Shown here: positions 1 to 11,062 of the stretch, piece by piece | Numbering within the stretch: the first letter of the stretch is position 1 | How the letters are laid out: each line of letters opens with the position of its first letter | Source of the DNA: Chamaecyparis obtusa | Lineage: Eukaryota; Streptophyta; Pinopsida; Cupressales; Cupressaceae | Direction: 5' to 3' | DNA length: 64,000 bases | Assembly (NCBI GenBank): GCA_027943335.1 | Contig: BSBK01006754.1 | Span: forward strand, 276,001-340,000 | Made by a program: the position numbers and the translations under genes | The notes under the pieces: generated by a model | What the model was told of the DNA's origin: nothing | Database searches by the model: none | The model's input: the letters and a program-made list of their open reading frames with translations, nothing else

Positions 1-220
1 GAGAAGATTTGCATCCCTCATGGTTCTCAGGACTTCGGTTAAGGACAACAGACCAGATTGGGAGAGGACTATTTCTGCAAGCAAAACTGAGATGAACATA
101 ACAAATTGGAAATTGCAAAAGGCACCTATGCCTCCAATGAATAAGCTCAATAGTATCTTGTCCAAGTTCATTGAATTGGCAAAGAGAAAAACAAAGAAAA
201 TCATATTTTGAAAGATAATT
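1..220. other. unassigned flank
   Basis: A 63-codon open frame at 20-211 shows no recognisable domain. A purine-rich stretch around 181-201 lies just before the LTR-like arm at 221 and could be a decayed polypurine tract. No function can be assigned. Confidence 0.3.
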
Positions 221-1332
221 TGATGTAAGCATAAGTGGCAAATAATTTTCTCATTAGTTGTTAGTTTAGGTGCTTCATTTTGATTGGCTTACCATTTGGT
301 GTCATTTGGTTGGTTGTCACTACTTCGTAATTTTGCTATTGGCTCATTTTGAGGTGCTTGAATCTCATTGGCTCATGGGGCAGCAACCCTAATTAGGGTT
401 TGTAGTGTTTAATATGAGCCATTGATTTTGATTTAATCTTGGCCATTCATTGTACTTAAGCTTCCTATATAAGACTTGCTCCTCTCATTTGTAAAGGGAG
501 ATGCTGGAGAATAGTTGCTAAAATAATGTCAAATTTGCTCTACTTGTCATTGTTGTGTTTTACATGGTGATTTGTTGTGATCAAGTTTGAATTATTGCAT
601 GGTAATCTTCATTGTCACTTAGAATAGATTTCAATTTCAAGTGGTTAAGAACTTATAAGATAGAATAGAATTTGCTTTAGTAACTTAGTTGGATGAGAGA
701 AATTGTGAATGTTTACTTCCTTGACTCAAACATAAACTAGGCCACTAGCCTCTTGATGATTGTAAGCATGCCTTGTGTGGTTAGCTAGAGATAGAAAGTA
801 CTTAACTTCAATTGATATTCAATCTTTAGTTTGCATCCATTGGTGGTATTGAAGAGGAGATATTGATTCGAAAACCATTTGGACATACCTTAGAAGCTTG
901 CACTAGGTGGGTGTAATCGCTGACAAGTTTGCATCTAGTAGAGTCTAAGTCCATTCATACTTCCTTGCATCCATAGGTAGAAATACAAGTAGAGGTGGTC
1001 GAAATTAGAACTTTAAGTTTAAGTTAGGAGTTCAAGAGTTGAAAAGTCAAAAACTATATTTTCGTTGCACATTGTGAAGCCAAATCCATAGAAGTAAGTT
1101 GATAAGTCTTGAGAAACAGCGTAAGTTCCCTTAGTGATCCAGCAAATCACATCATTTCAACTGAACGAGTTTCCACAATAGAAGGAACCTTGAAGTCATT
1201 TTGTGATATTACTTTGCAAGCTTAGCATAAGAAGTGTCCTTATTCAAGAGAGGATTGAGTATTTAGTGTTTCACTTCGAAACATTGAGTGTTTGATTCTG
1301 CATGTTGTAGTGGAGCAAAACTCACATCAACA
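221..1332 (+). repeat. LTR-like arm, left, plus orientation
   Basis: The segment begins TGATGTAAGC and ends CACATCAACA. Its reverse complement matches 3802-4904 in order along its whole length, with many substitutions and small gaps. Shared landmarks include CAATCCTCTCTTGAATAAGG and the block around ACCACACAAGGC. The TG...CA ends and the length of about 1.1 kb fit an LTR. No 5-bp target duplication was found, so it may be a solo LTR, one end of a truncated element, or half of a long inverted repeat. Confidence 0.55.
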
Positions 1333-1744
1333 CTCCAAATTTAGGATTCCTAAATAGGTTGATAGATCGAACCTCGATTTGCTTCCAACTTTCATTATGG
1401 ATTTTGTGATACTATTATCTATAACAATTTCCTTCTCAAAGTTGAGGTCTATTAGTCTAATTGTGCCAACATCTTCCCTTTCGTCATCACTAATGTAATC
1501 CATTACGACCACTCTTCTTCTCTTAACAATCTCCATGACATCAAGCATTTCCAAAAGGGTTGTCAACATGTCAACAAAGTCTAACACATACAATATTTTA
1601 CCACCTTATTTGTTTACAACTCCTCTTATTTGTCTACAGGCCATAGCTCATCTAAACCACTAGCAATATCACACACAAGTGCACTTTATTATGGAGCTTG
1701 CAAAAGTCTAACTTACAAGACTCAATTTTTGCTCTAATACCACT
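1333..1744 (-). other. truncated retroelement leader with primer-site-like sequence
   Basis: On the minus strand, 1744-1731 reads AGTGGTATTAGAGC, one base different from the common plant initiator tRNA-Met primer site core TGGTATCAGAGC. It follows a possible LTR end whose plus-strand edge is TGACAC at 1745. Downstream on the minus strand an 88-codon open frame (1593-1327) is cut by the LTR-like arm. This looks like the start of another decayed LTR element, but the LTR itself could not be delimited. Confidence 0.3.
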
Positions 1745-2539
1745 TGACACAAACTATAAGCAAGTCAAATGAGCAATAAGCTAATTGTTGTCTAAAAAAG
1801 CAACAAGATGGAAGAACAATCAAGAGTTGAGATACACAAAAAAAGCACAAGGAAGAACAATCAAGACTTTAGAAAACGTGCCCAATATGTTCTTGCAAAA
1901 GAATTATATATCCTATTGGCCAGCCACATATTGATGGAACCCAGCCAACTTATGCTACCCAGCCAAATGGAAATAATCACCTTACTTGCAATGACCTTTT
2001 TCAATTAAACTATTCCCTTTTTATACTTCAAAAGTATCTGTATAAAGCCTCGTTTCAAGTCAAGCGTCCATAGCCCTGACAAGGTTATTGTTGTAATTTC
2101 CCCATGGATATTACTCTACTTTTGATAGATTTGCATTGAATGGTACCTATAACGATGTCTACACACCCAAAGCCAAAATGCCTTGAATTTTCCTCTTCTT
2201 AATTTTTTCAACTTTCAAATAGTTTCAAAAATCAATGTTTCCTTGCTGAATCGATCTTCAAACATTTCTTCAAGTTTTCCTTCAAATGCAATATCAAATA
2301 GCACCCCCTCAAATTGTTCTTCATTATTTTCTTCCACAAAAGCAATTTGTTCATCATCTTGTTATATTCTCTCCATGGGTATTTGAAGTTTCTCCATCTA
2401 ACATGAGATTGGCAATTGATTCTTCTTCAAGAACATCTTGCATGGCTTCCTTGAAAACTAAGGATTCGCTGGCAGTTGGATGTTCAAATATCTTCGTGAT
2501 TTGCTCATTGAATAGCATCTCAAGTGGCAATACATTTGG

Positions 2540-3733
2540 AGGTCAAATTTGATGATGAATCATGCCACTTGCAACAATCGGTTCATCTTTATACACCTTT
2601 GGCAATGACTCCTTTTGTACTTCATGAGATCTTTCAGCACCCCCCAAAAAAATATCGTAGAGATGATGTCGTGTAGTGCCTTGTCAAATTGTTCTTCATA
2701 TTTGGATTCATCTGCGATAACTTGAAGTTCTTCATTTAATCTGTCAACCTGATTGTCTTCATCTCCAAGGATGCTTGAAACTTCTTGCAATTCACTTTCA
2801 AGAACTTCCTTTTGTATTATGAATCAAAGTTCACCAAGGATTTCCTCTTCAACCTATAGTTCTTCATTCTCAAATATTTCAACAAATTGACTACCATTCG
2901 TTAATACTTCTCTTCCTCAAATGTATTCCATTGCTTCCTTGATTTTCGTTTTAACCCCTTCCTCTTGTGATGTACTGCATGAAAGTTCATCTTCCACTTG
3001 ATTATCTTGGTCATTAAGTTTGAACATGCCACCTTCTTGCAAGTCGTTTTCTTCTTCGTCGAATGAGGATGCAATATGCTCATCTTTTGGTGTCCAACTC
3101 GAATGTTGAATGTTATCCTTGTTACCTTCCTTTGATGCCAAACTCATTTGATCAAGGCATGAACTCCAAATTTTGTCTATATTTGGTCACTCAAGGTCAT
3201 ACCATCCCATCTCTTTCTTGACTTGCTTGATAATATCCTAGCATGGTTGACAAGTGAATTTTGAATGTGCCACATTGTGTAGTCTACACCAACAAGAGAG
3301 CAACATACCTTCCACATATGATTCTTTCACAAATCTTTCTTGATCATTCCCTTGAAATTATTTGCAAACATGTTGACTCTATCATTGGATTCGACAAATG
3401 GCATCGGTCTAATGATCTCCCAAAAGAACATCTTTCCTTGTAATATCAGTTCCACCCTTGACATAAATGTCAAACAATTTAGCTCATCGTGTTGGTTTGT
3501 CCCATGAGTCTTGCACTGGCCTGGTGATGCAAATTCGAACAAACTTCGTGGATATAGTTGTGCATTCAAAGCCTCCCGAAATCAAGAAATATCAACTTGA
3601 TGCATGTCTTGGCCATGAAATTGTTGCCCATCCATTGAGAAACCTTCTCTTTTTTTATTTTCGGATTTTTCATTTATTTGGATTTTTTCAAAATTTTCGG
3701 CTTTTAAAGAGATCTCTCATATCTCAAATGTAG
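2540..3733 (-). pseudogene. degenerate gag-like region
   Basis: The minus strand carries overlapping short open frames (3569-3327, 3147-2917, 2790-2560). The first contains CKTHGTNQHDELNC, which resembles the C-x2-H-G-T-x2-H-x4-C zinc-binding motif seen near the end of Gag in some plant gypsy elements. The others are Glu/Asp/Gln-rich. The frames are broken and no protease or reverse transcriptase follows. It lies just downstream, in minus orientation, of the LTR-like arm at 3802-4904, so it could be that element's internal remnant. A chance low-complexity match cannot be excluded. Confidence 0.35.
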
Positions 3734-3801
3734 TGAAAGCTCATACTTGTTGATAGTTTCATGAATGGACTTTGTTCGGCCCTCCTTCTGGCGTCAATTT
3801 C

Positions 3802-4904
3802 TGTTCATGTGAGTTTTATGCCACTATAACATGCAAAATGAAACACTTAGTATTCCAGGATAGAACACCAAATATCAAATCCTCTCTTGAATAAGGAAGC
3901 TCATATGCTAAACAATGTATATGGATTGTGTGATCAAATGAAACAACCTTAAGGTTCCTTCTTATTGTGGACTCTCACTCAATTGTAATGATGTGATATG
4001 TTGGATATCACAAAGGGACTTACGTTATTCATTCAATGGACATCAACTACTTCAACTATTTCCAACCAAACAAACTGCAAAGGGAAAGGGTTTAGAAAGT
4101 TATTCTACTCCTAGAATGCAAGAGATGATGAATGTCTTTGTGACTCTACTAGACTTAGTTTAGCCATCGACATCAACCAAGCTAGTGCGATCTCCTAAGG
4201 TAAATGTAAGATGTTCAAACTATTACCATTCCATTAACACCATCTATTGATGCATATCAATGTGCAAACAATAACCGAAGTAAAGTTCATAAATATGCTA
4301 GTTGACCACACAAGGCGAACTTATAATTAGCAAGCTGCTAGTGGTATGGTCTATGCGAGATCAACAAAGATGCATCCACAATTACTTCCATTCAACTACT
4401 CAACATAAATGAAATATACTCTAAGTGAGGAAATGTGGAAACCATGCAAATCTCCAAACATCACAAGCATTCACCATGAGAACCAACAATGAAGAAGGAA
4501 TAAGTTTAGTAGTATTATAGCAACAATCTCAACAAGTTTCTTCCACTCTACTCTAAAACTAATCTAATTCTAATGAGTTACAAATGAGAAGACCCTGACC
4601 TTTTATAGTTGTTCAATTACAATGTGTGGCCAAGATCGATTCAAGATCAAGGGCCAAGATTAATCCACCAAAGCCCTAGTGTAACTAGTTTCTAAAAGCA
4701 TTAAATGTTTGTCCAATTACATCAAAGCACCACCTTGTGGGCCAATAAGAAAATTACAATGCTTTTGAGAGCCAACAAGAAAATGGGTTAGGTAGAGACA
4801 TGTAGACTCCACATGTACACTTGGCATAATTTGATTGAACGAGCTTGGACGCGTGCAACTAGAGCTTTCTAATTGGTTGAAGATGAGTGGGCACCTCATC
4901 AACA
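3802..4904 (-). repeat. LTR-like arm, right, minus orientation
   Basis: On the minus strand this begins TGTTGATGAGG and ends CATGAACA, and it is the inverted partner of 221-1332. Directly after its end (minus strand, 3801 downwards) comes GAAATTGACGCCAGAAGGAG, which sits where a primer site would be. It therefore looks like a 5' LTR reading leftwards into the gag-like remnant. No target duplication was recognised. Confidence 0.5.
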
Positions 4905-6192
4905 TCCTTATCTCATAGACTTGATCATCTCTCTGGTGATGAGAAAATAACTATTAATACTCAACATTGTCAAGTCTTCAATTGTGATTGCATATTCTCA
5001 AATTGCTTCATCTTCACAAATTTTCTCTATTTTCTGGAAACCTTCTCATGGAAAATGTTCCAAATCTTAACTTGTTGGCCTTGGTCTTCTGAAAGTTTCA
5101 TGTAACTCGATTATTTTGCTTGGTCCAATTGAACTTGGATTCTTGGAGGGCAAGTTTGATAATCTTTTTTTTTTCACTTGTAGCTTTGATTATTTTCTTA
5201 CATAATTTGTTCTCTGATCTCCATCTTGGACTTGCATTTTCACCTTATCCTCAATCTCGAAACACCTTCTTGTTTGAAGTTTTGAGCCTGATCCTCTTTG
5301 ATGGAAAGCTGGCCATTTGTAATTTTTTGCTTGAAGTCCCTGAGCCTAACCCTACCACCATCCTTGGTTCTCCAAGCATCTCCTTACCCCAAAATCACCT
5401 TGCAAGACAAAAGAAGAATTAAACTAATGAAATAGATACGAAATTCTTTATAAGCTTATAATTTTTCACCTCAAATTATGGAATTAGATAGATGAAACCA
5501 TTTTGAAAATTCCTATTTTAGCCCAATTTGAACCATTTCAACATGATTGTTAGGAAAACATTACATTTGAAGGGTGATTGTGATTGTAACTTCATCCAAG
5601 TTTGAGATGAAATCCATCTAACGGAGGTATTACCCTACTTCTTCATATGGCTGACTTGTTTAGGCATTTCACATCAAAATTTTGGAGGGAAAATGTCATT
5701 GAAATCACATGGTTTTCTCCTAGATGGCCAACGGAAATCACAAGGGGCTAGGACATGCTTGTCCATGGTCAGGCCGGAACCCGACCTGACCTTGGACAAC
5801 CTTATCCAAGGTGAGGTCATATTTTGACCTCTTCTTGGACAAGTTCCAAGTCTTTGCCACTCAGATTCTTAACCTTATTTCGCTTAAAATTTCCATCTTT
5901 TGCATTATTCCTTCGTTCTATGGTCTCAAAAATCCTTCATTTGATTGATCATCAGTTGCCTTGGCTTTGTTTCAGTTACGAATCGAAATCAGATTATAGA
6001 TTTCTTACATTTGTGGTCTGATTTCAAAAAAAATGGATCAGATATCAGCATGGATTGACCCCGATCAGCTCTTAATATTTCTTTAAACTCCTTCCTCAAA
6101 CTCACCAATCACTCACGATCAAAGCATAGGCAAGTTGTTTTAAGTTTTGGAATGGACGACAAGTATGGGAAGGGCAGGTGTATGTGTCCAAG
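4905..6192. other. non-coding flank of element F
   Basis: No gene was recognised. Around 5755-5830 there is a phrase pattern (cttgtccaagg, aggtca, ttttgacc) that recurs at about 45862-45945 on the other side of F. F therefore probably landed in an older repetitive unit. The last five bases, ccaag (6188-6192), are the left target duplication of F. Confidence 0.5.
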
Positions 6193-7209
6193 TGTAATGT
6201 CCCCTACTAATTTGTAAATTAGTCTTCCCTAATCTCCTTTAAAATATTGTCCCACAGTTTTCACAATACGAAATCATAGAGCACCTTTTTTCTGAAATTA
6301 AACTAATTTCTGTGATCAGATTCCGAAAAGATTAAAGATTTGGATGAAAGCAATGTTCAGGAAACTCTAACCAATCACTTCTGACCTTGTGCCTTCTGCC
6401 TTCTTCCAGCAGCATTCATTCAGATGCCAGATTTCTAATTTATAAAGCTGTCATAGTAGCCTTCTCAAGATTTCTTAGTAGCATATGTGATTATTAGTGT
6501 CCTTCTGTGCATATGGAGCGACTTCTTGTTTGATGATGATGGTTGTCGCTGCTTTCCTGGATGTTGTATGACAGGATGTTCATAACAAGGGAAGCTTATA
6601 TACTTTGCAATTCAACCTCCACAAACTCCTGTTTATCTGACTCCTGTTAGCCTTCTGAATAGAATAGATTGTGCAGCATGTAACTACAGCCTACACAATA
6701 TGTCTTCATGGCAATGGTTTCCATCAATGATCCTCGAAGATTAGTCCCAATGGTATTAAACTCATCCTCAATACTGAACCGATTATTACTTCCTATATGT
6801 TGCAGCTGACTGTATCAACGGCTGAGTAGATGTAAATATGCTGATTGGGTGTATTCCCCTCTGATTTGGTAACGCTTTTTATCTTTAAGTTCCAGGAATG
6901 GGTGTTAGATGATAAAAATCTCTTTGATGCCAAGTTGGGTCTAAATCGAAGGTCTAGTAATTGTCTTTCTTGCGTTTACTGCTTTGTCTGTTAATTGTAT
7001 TTCCTTCGTTCGTACTCTTTAATTCCTCCTGCTCTGGCATTGTCGTGTGGTTCCTGTTGTGTAATACTAGTTCAATCCCTTCTTATAGTTACGCGGGAAG
7101 AAAGAAGGAAAACGACCCTTTAACGTCATGACGCTCAGAAGCTTAAAATCAGGGGACTTTAATTATTTTAATGTTTGTATAATCTATATTATGTTTTGTA
7201 TACGTTTTC

Positions 7210-7243
<34 letters not shown>

Positions 7244-7550
7244 GGTACTATTGTTGACAATATATTAGTAAATAATATATTATTATTATATATTGTTAAT
7301 TACTATTATATTAATATTATTATTATATATTGGTAATAATATATTATTATCATATATTGTTAATTATCATTATATTAATAAACAAGAAATTATTATTATA
7401 TAATCTATTAATAATATATTATTTTTATATATGGTTAATTATTATTACATTAGCAGTGGATTATATTAATTTATTTTGAATATTTATTATTAAATCTGAC
7501 TCTAGGAATGTGGATGACATAATTAGGGTTTCAAACAAGGAGATATGACA
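6193..7550 (-). repeat. 3' LTR of element F
   Basis: On the minus strand this begins TGTCATATCTCC and ends GGGACATTACA (plus-strand edges TGTAATG and ATATGACA). It aligns along its whole length with 44496-45852. A (TA)n run near 7211-7240 and an AT-rich block follow; both are shorter or different in the other LTR. The flank is ccaag. Confidence 0.85.
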
Positions 7551-7566
7551 GTCCTCCCCTCCGAAA
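7551..7566 (-). promoter_or_regulatory. polypurine tract of element F
   Basis: The minus strand reads TCGGAGGGGAGGAC immediately before the 3' LTR start. This is a typical plus-strand primer for reverse transcription. Upstream, GCTTGAGGACAAGCAA resembles the end region of many gypsy internal domains. Confidence 0.7.
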
Positions 7567-7784
7567 ATTGCTTGTCCTCAAGCAATAATTGAAAGATCAT
7601 GGAGATCTATCCATAATCCACCTTCTACTGTGTTACTCTTGTATCATCATATATGTTTTCTTGAGTGTGATTTACAATCAATGGTATGAATGAATGAATG
7701 AAAGATTTTCATAACATCCACGAGGCCAAAGCAACCTATGGGACCCGCAAGCTAGCACACCCCCCAGAAAAAGAGGCCGAGGAC
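7567..7784 (-). other. junction of element F internal region and LINE 3' end
   Basis: Non-coding. On the minus strand, LINE 3' untranslated sequence appears to end in a short tetranucleotide run (TTCATTCATTCATTC, plus strand about 7688-7707). F sequence then continues to its polypurine tract. The exact junction and a target duplication were not resolved. Confidence 0.4.
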
Positions 7785-8098
7785 CTAGACAAGTTGTAAC
7801 CTCTTGATTAAATCTTCTCTCCCACAATGGACTTTGATAATCAAGTTTGTGGTTTTGCCTAACTGTTTTTCCTCAAATAGGTAGTTTAATCTACCTTCCT
7901 CTAAAATTTCCACATAACCAAATCTAATGTCGTTGTAAGTCAAGCACTCCATGATAAAATGATGCTTCGTCTCAACCACCTCCTTATCGCAGAGAAGGCA
8001 AGTCCTGTTTTCCCACTCTTCTTTAGGCACAAGCCATCTACCCGTTTCGCACCTCAAATAGTGAGAGCTAGTTCTAAGTTGAGCTATAAGCATTTTTC
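7690..8098 (-). mobile_element. LINE fragment, 3' end (split by element A)
   Basis: The minus-strand frame 8093-7785 encodes a C-terminal Cys/His domain typical of non-LTR reverse transcriptase proteins. It contains a LRTSSHYLRCETGRW segment, then C-x2-C and a H-x3-C pattern within TKHHFIMECL. The preceding residues lie across element A at 17761-17949, so this is the tail of one broken LINE protein. The last bases, tttttc (8093-8098), recur at 17761-17766 as the duplication made by A. Confidence 0.75.
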
Positions 8099-9239
8099 TG
8101 TTAGCAAATTTATGTTGTCATTAGTGAAGATAAATGCAAACACTATTCTCACCGGTAAAGGTTCACCGGTTGATCACTTATCTTTCCTTATGGCCACTGG
8201 TAGAATAGACAGAAAACACCAGTAGACTAGAAACATAGTGTATGCACCGGTAGATTAAACAGAGGTAATACACCGGTAGACCAAACAAATTACATAGTAC
8301 CGGTCTTATATTTCATACAAGGATGGACCGGGTATAAGATTGATACTGGTCAACTGCATATAAATCCGCACCAGATTATGCGGAGCAGTTTCAGTTAAAA
8401 CCGGACTATACGGAACACCCACCGTTCAAAACTAAAGTTAGCTTTTTAACAGGAGTTGATTTTATTTCTACACGGATGTTTTCAAGGTAAACTTCATATC
8501 AGCACGCAAAATTTTACTGCTAGTTGCATGATTTAATGTTGAGTTTATAGCCTGGCGGTTCTATGAGTTAAGCGTTTAATTGAGATAAACTCTTGTATAA
8601 ATACAGGTCATAGGACGCAAGGAAAAGTGTTGTTGATAGCTGTTGAATATACAGAGCAGAAGAGAGATACCTTCTGAGAGAAGTGCTACAGTCACAGAGG
8701 TGAAAGGCAGAAAGGATCAACATCCAGGCAAATCAAAGAGATCAACAGGTATGATCTAATCAGACAAAGAGTGTCAATTGAGATCATTGCTTTTATTGGT
8801 AAAAGCAATTTCAAATCCCTTAAACAAGGTGAACCCTAGCCGATTATTTTTGTAAAAATCCTTTAACTGGGTAACATCTTAACTGGTGTTTTTAAATCCT
8901 TTTGCAAGTCTACTCCTTACAGGGTCAAGATCTTAACCGGTCTTATATCAAATCCCTTTACCGAGTAGCACTCTAACAAGTGCTTTGTAAGCTCCTAACA
9001 GGGCGCCTTCATTCTGCAGTAGTGAAGTTGCGAGCTCTGTCTCACCGTGGTTTTTTCCTTCTAACTGAGGGGTTCCACGTATACATAATGTGTTGATCTG
9101 TGTATTTCTATTTATGCTTGTGAATGGTTGTTTATATTCTGCTTATCTTGCAAGAATAATTAAACAAGTGTTGAATTAGAATAGAAATAGTATTTATTGA
9201 TTCACCCCCCCCCCTCTCAGTAACCGGTTAGGAATAACA
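8099..9239 (+). repeat. 5' LTR of element A
   Basis: It begins TGTTAGCAAATT and ends GGAATAACA, 1141 bp. The first 250 bp are studded with ACCGGT or one-base variants. A poly-C run (about 9206-9214) lies close to the 3' end. Near 8590-8610, TTGTATAAATACAGG is a plausible TATA-type promoter for the element. Confidence 0.85.
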
Positions 9240-9253
9240 ATTGGTATCAGAGC
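9240..9253 (+). promoter_or_regulatory. primer binding site of element A
   Basis: ATTGGTATCAGAGC immediately follows the LTR and matches the plant initiator tRNA-Met 3'-end complement used by many copia elements. Confidence 0.8.
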
Positions 9254-9297
9254 TTTGTTCTCTAATATATAAAGCTTAACCGCTTGAGAAAAAGATC

Positions 9298-10662
9298 ATG
9301 GAGGGTTACAGGTATCAGAAACAGCTTGAGGAAGCCAACGACATCATTGCCTTTCTGGAGAATAGGTTGAGAAGATCACTTGCTAAAAGGAAGGAGTTGG
9401 CTCTACAGTTGAGTGAGAGCAATAAAACTATTGATGAACTCTCTGGGCAGAGTGGATCTAATGAAGCTGAGGAGGCAATCTCTGAGCTCATGGAGAGGAA
9501 TCAGATCCTAACCGATCAGATCTCCAACCTAAAGAGGGAGCAAGAAGATAATGCCCTAAGGATGACTAAACTAATTGAGAAAAAGAGGAAAGATGAAGAT
9601 GAAAGAAACTCAGCAGTCAAATCCTTAACAACCTCTGAGAGAACAAGGAATCTTGGAGAAGAAGCAGTCAGGTCAAGTGATCTTATAGTAATACAACTTC
9701 AAGAAGACATGCAAATCGTCACCCAAGAGAATGCAAACATGCAAAAGGGTTGGCACGATAGAGATGATGCATGCAAGAGGCTAGCAGTAGAGTTGTATCA
9801 ACTAAAGGGGCAAATGAAAGAACTTGAAGAAAGGAATGAAACCCTAAGGAGATACAACGAAAGCTCGATCAAGCTTGATGAGCAACTAAAAGCTCAAAGA
9901 AAGCACACAGATCCCACCGGCCTTGGATTCACCGGTAAAGACACCAAAGAGACTGGTGAGTCTTCTGAAGCTAAGACAAGCAAGAAGGATAAGAAGAAGC
10001 CGCTGGCACAAAAAGGTAAGAAGACTCTTAACACCTCTTGCAATCATTGTGGGAAACCGGGTCATAAAACAAATGACTGCAAGAATGCACCGGTAAAGCC
10101 AAACAACAGTTACTACAAAAACTGTTGCAAGTATGGCCACAAGACCAATGAATGTTGGTCAAGCCCCACAACTATGTCCAGTGGAAGCAGGGGAAGCTTC
10201 AAGGGTTATTGCTATGCATGCAACAAATACGAACACAAAGCTGATGAATGCAGATCAAAGACAATGGCATTCAGATCCCCAAGACCGGTATTCACCAAGA
10301 GAAACAAGAACCGGAGCACAACCAACTGTGTTAACTGTGGCATTCATAGTCACAATGACTCCTGGTGCAATTCACCTGACAAAAGAAGGGTGAATCCATG
10401 GAAGTCAACCGGGATAATCTCTTACTCCTGCAACAAGGTTGGACACCTAGCTAAAGACTACGGGAACCGGTCGATGAACAAAAGGAAGGGATCTGTCAAA
10501 CTGGTGGAGAAGATCTCGTCTTCAAATGAGAAGAACAAAGGGAAGAAGACCTAGAAAGAAGTCAAGCAGATTTGGTTCAAAAAGGAATCAAAGAGCTCCG
10601 CTGAGGAGAAAACAGAGGAAAGGTCATCATCGGTCGATGGTGATATCTCTTCAGCAAACTGA
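9298..10662 (+). pseudogene. element A ORF1: coiled-coil, five-zinc-knuckle Gag-like protein
   Basis: The open frame runs 418 codons from ATG 9298 to TAG at 10552-10554. The same frame then continues to 10662 with residues matching element B (IWFKKESKSS...), so the stop is secondary. Residues 1-200 are Glu/Lys/Leu-rich and heptad-like, a long coiled coil. From about residue 248 come five CCHC knuckles (C-x2-C-x4-H-x4-C): CNHCGKPGHKTNDC, then copies near 274, 305, 344 and 377. The second and fifth have lost a cysteine. The stretch NESSIKLDEQLKAQRK followed by GLGF resembles the C-terminal half of copia (Sirevirus/TNT-like) Gag. It presumably packages element RNA. No N-terminal copia Gag domain and no protease follows. 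Confidence 0.75.
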
Positions 10663-11062
10663 GCCTACAGGGCTTAGAAGGAACCGATAGCCCATCTACC
10701 GTTCCCGGTAGAACTGGCGAGTATTAATATTCACTCAATCTACAAGAAAGACCGGATAGGTAAGACTTCTTCAACCAGGGTTTGCTCAACCGAAAAAGCC
10801 GGAATACCGGTTAGCAAAAAGCGGAAAGAAAGGTTAGGTAAGGCAATAAATGTTGTAGCAATTTAGCAATAGTTACCGTTTGGTAATTACCGTTATGCCC
10901 TAACTCTATTCAAGGAAAGGAGTATTACTCATTTAGTTTTACTTTGCGATTTTGTGATTAACAAATTCTTGTGCTTGAGCAATATTCTCCTGTTGTGATC
11001 ATTATAAGATATTGTCTATACTATCGATCAAGCAACTTTCTAAGTAAACTGGCTATCAAGAA
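10663..11062 (+). other. spacer between ORF1 and ORF2 of element A
   Basis: No ORF. It contains several CCGGT motifs. Around 10900-11060 it resembles a leader region, which in B (29360-29751) is similarly spaced and similar in sequence. A splice acceptor or an internal promoter for ORF2 is possible but not demonstrable. Confidence 0.4.
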
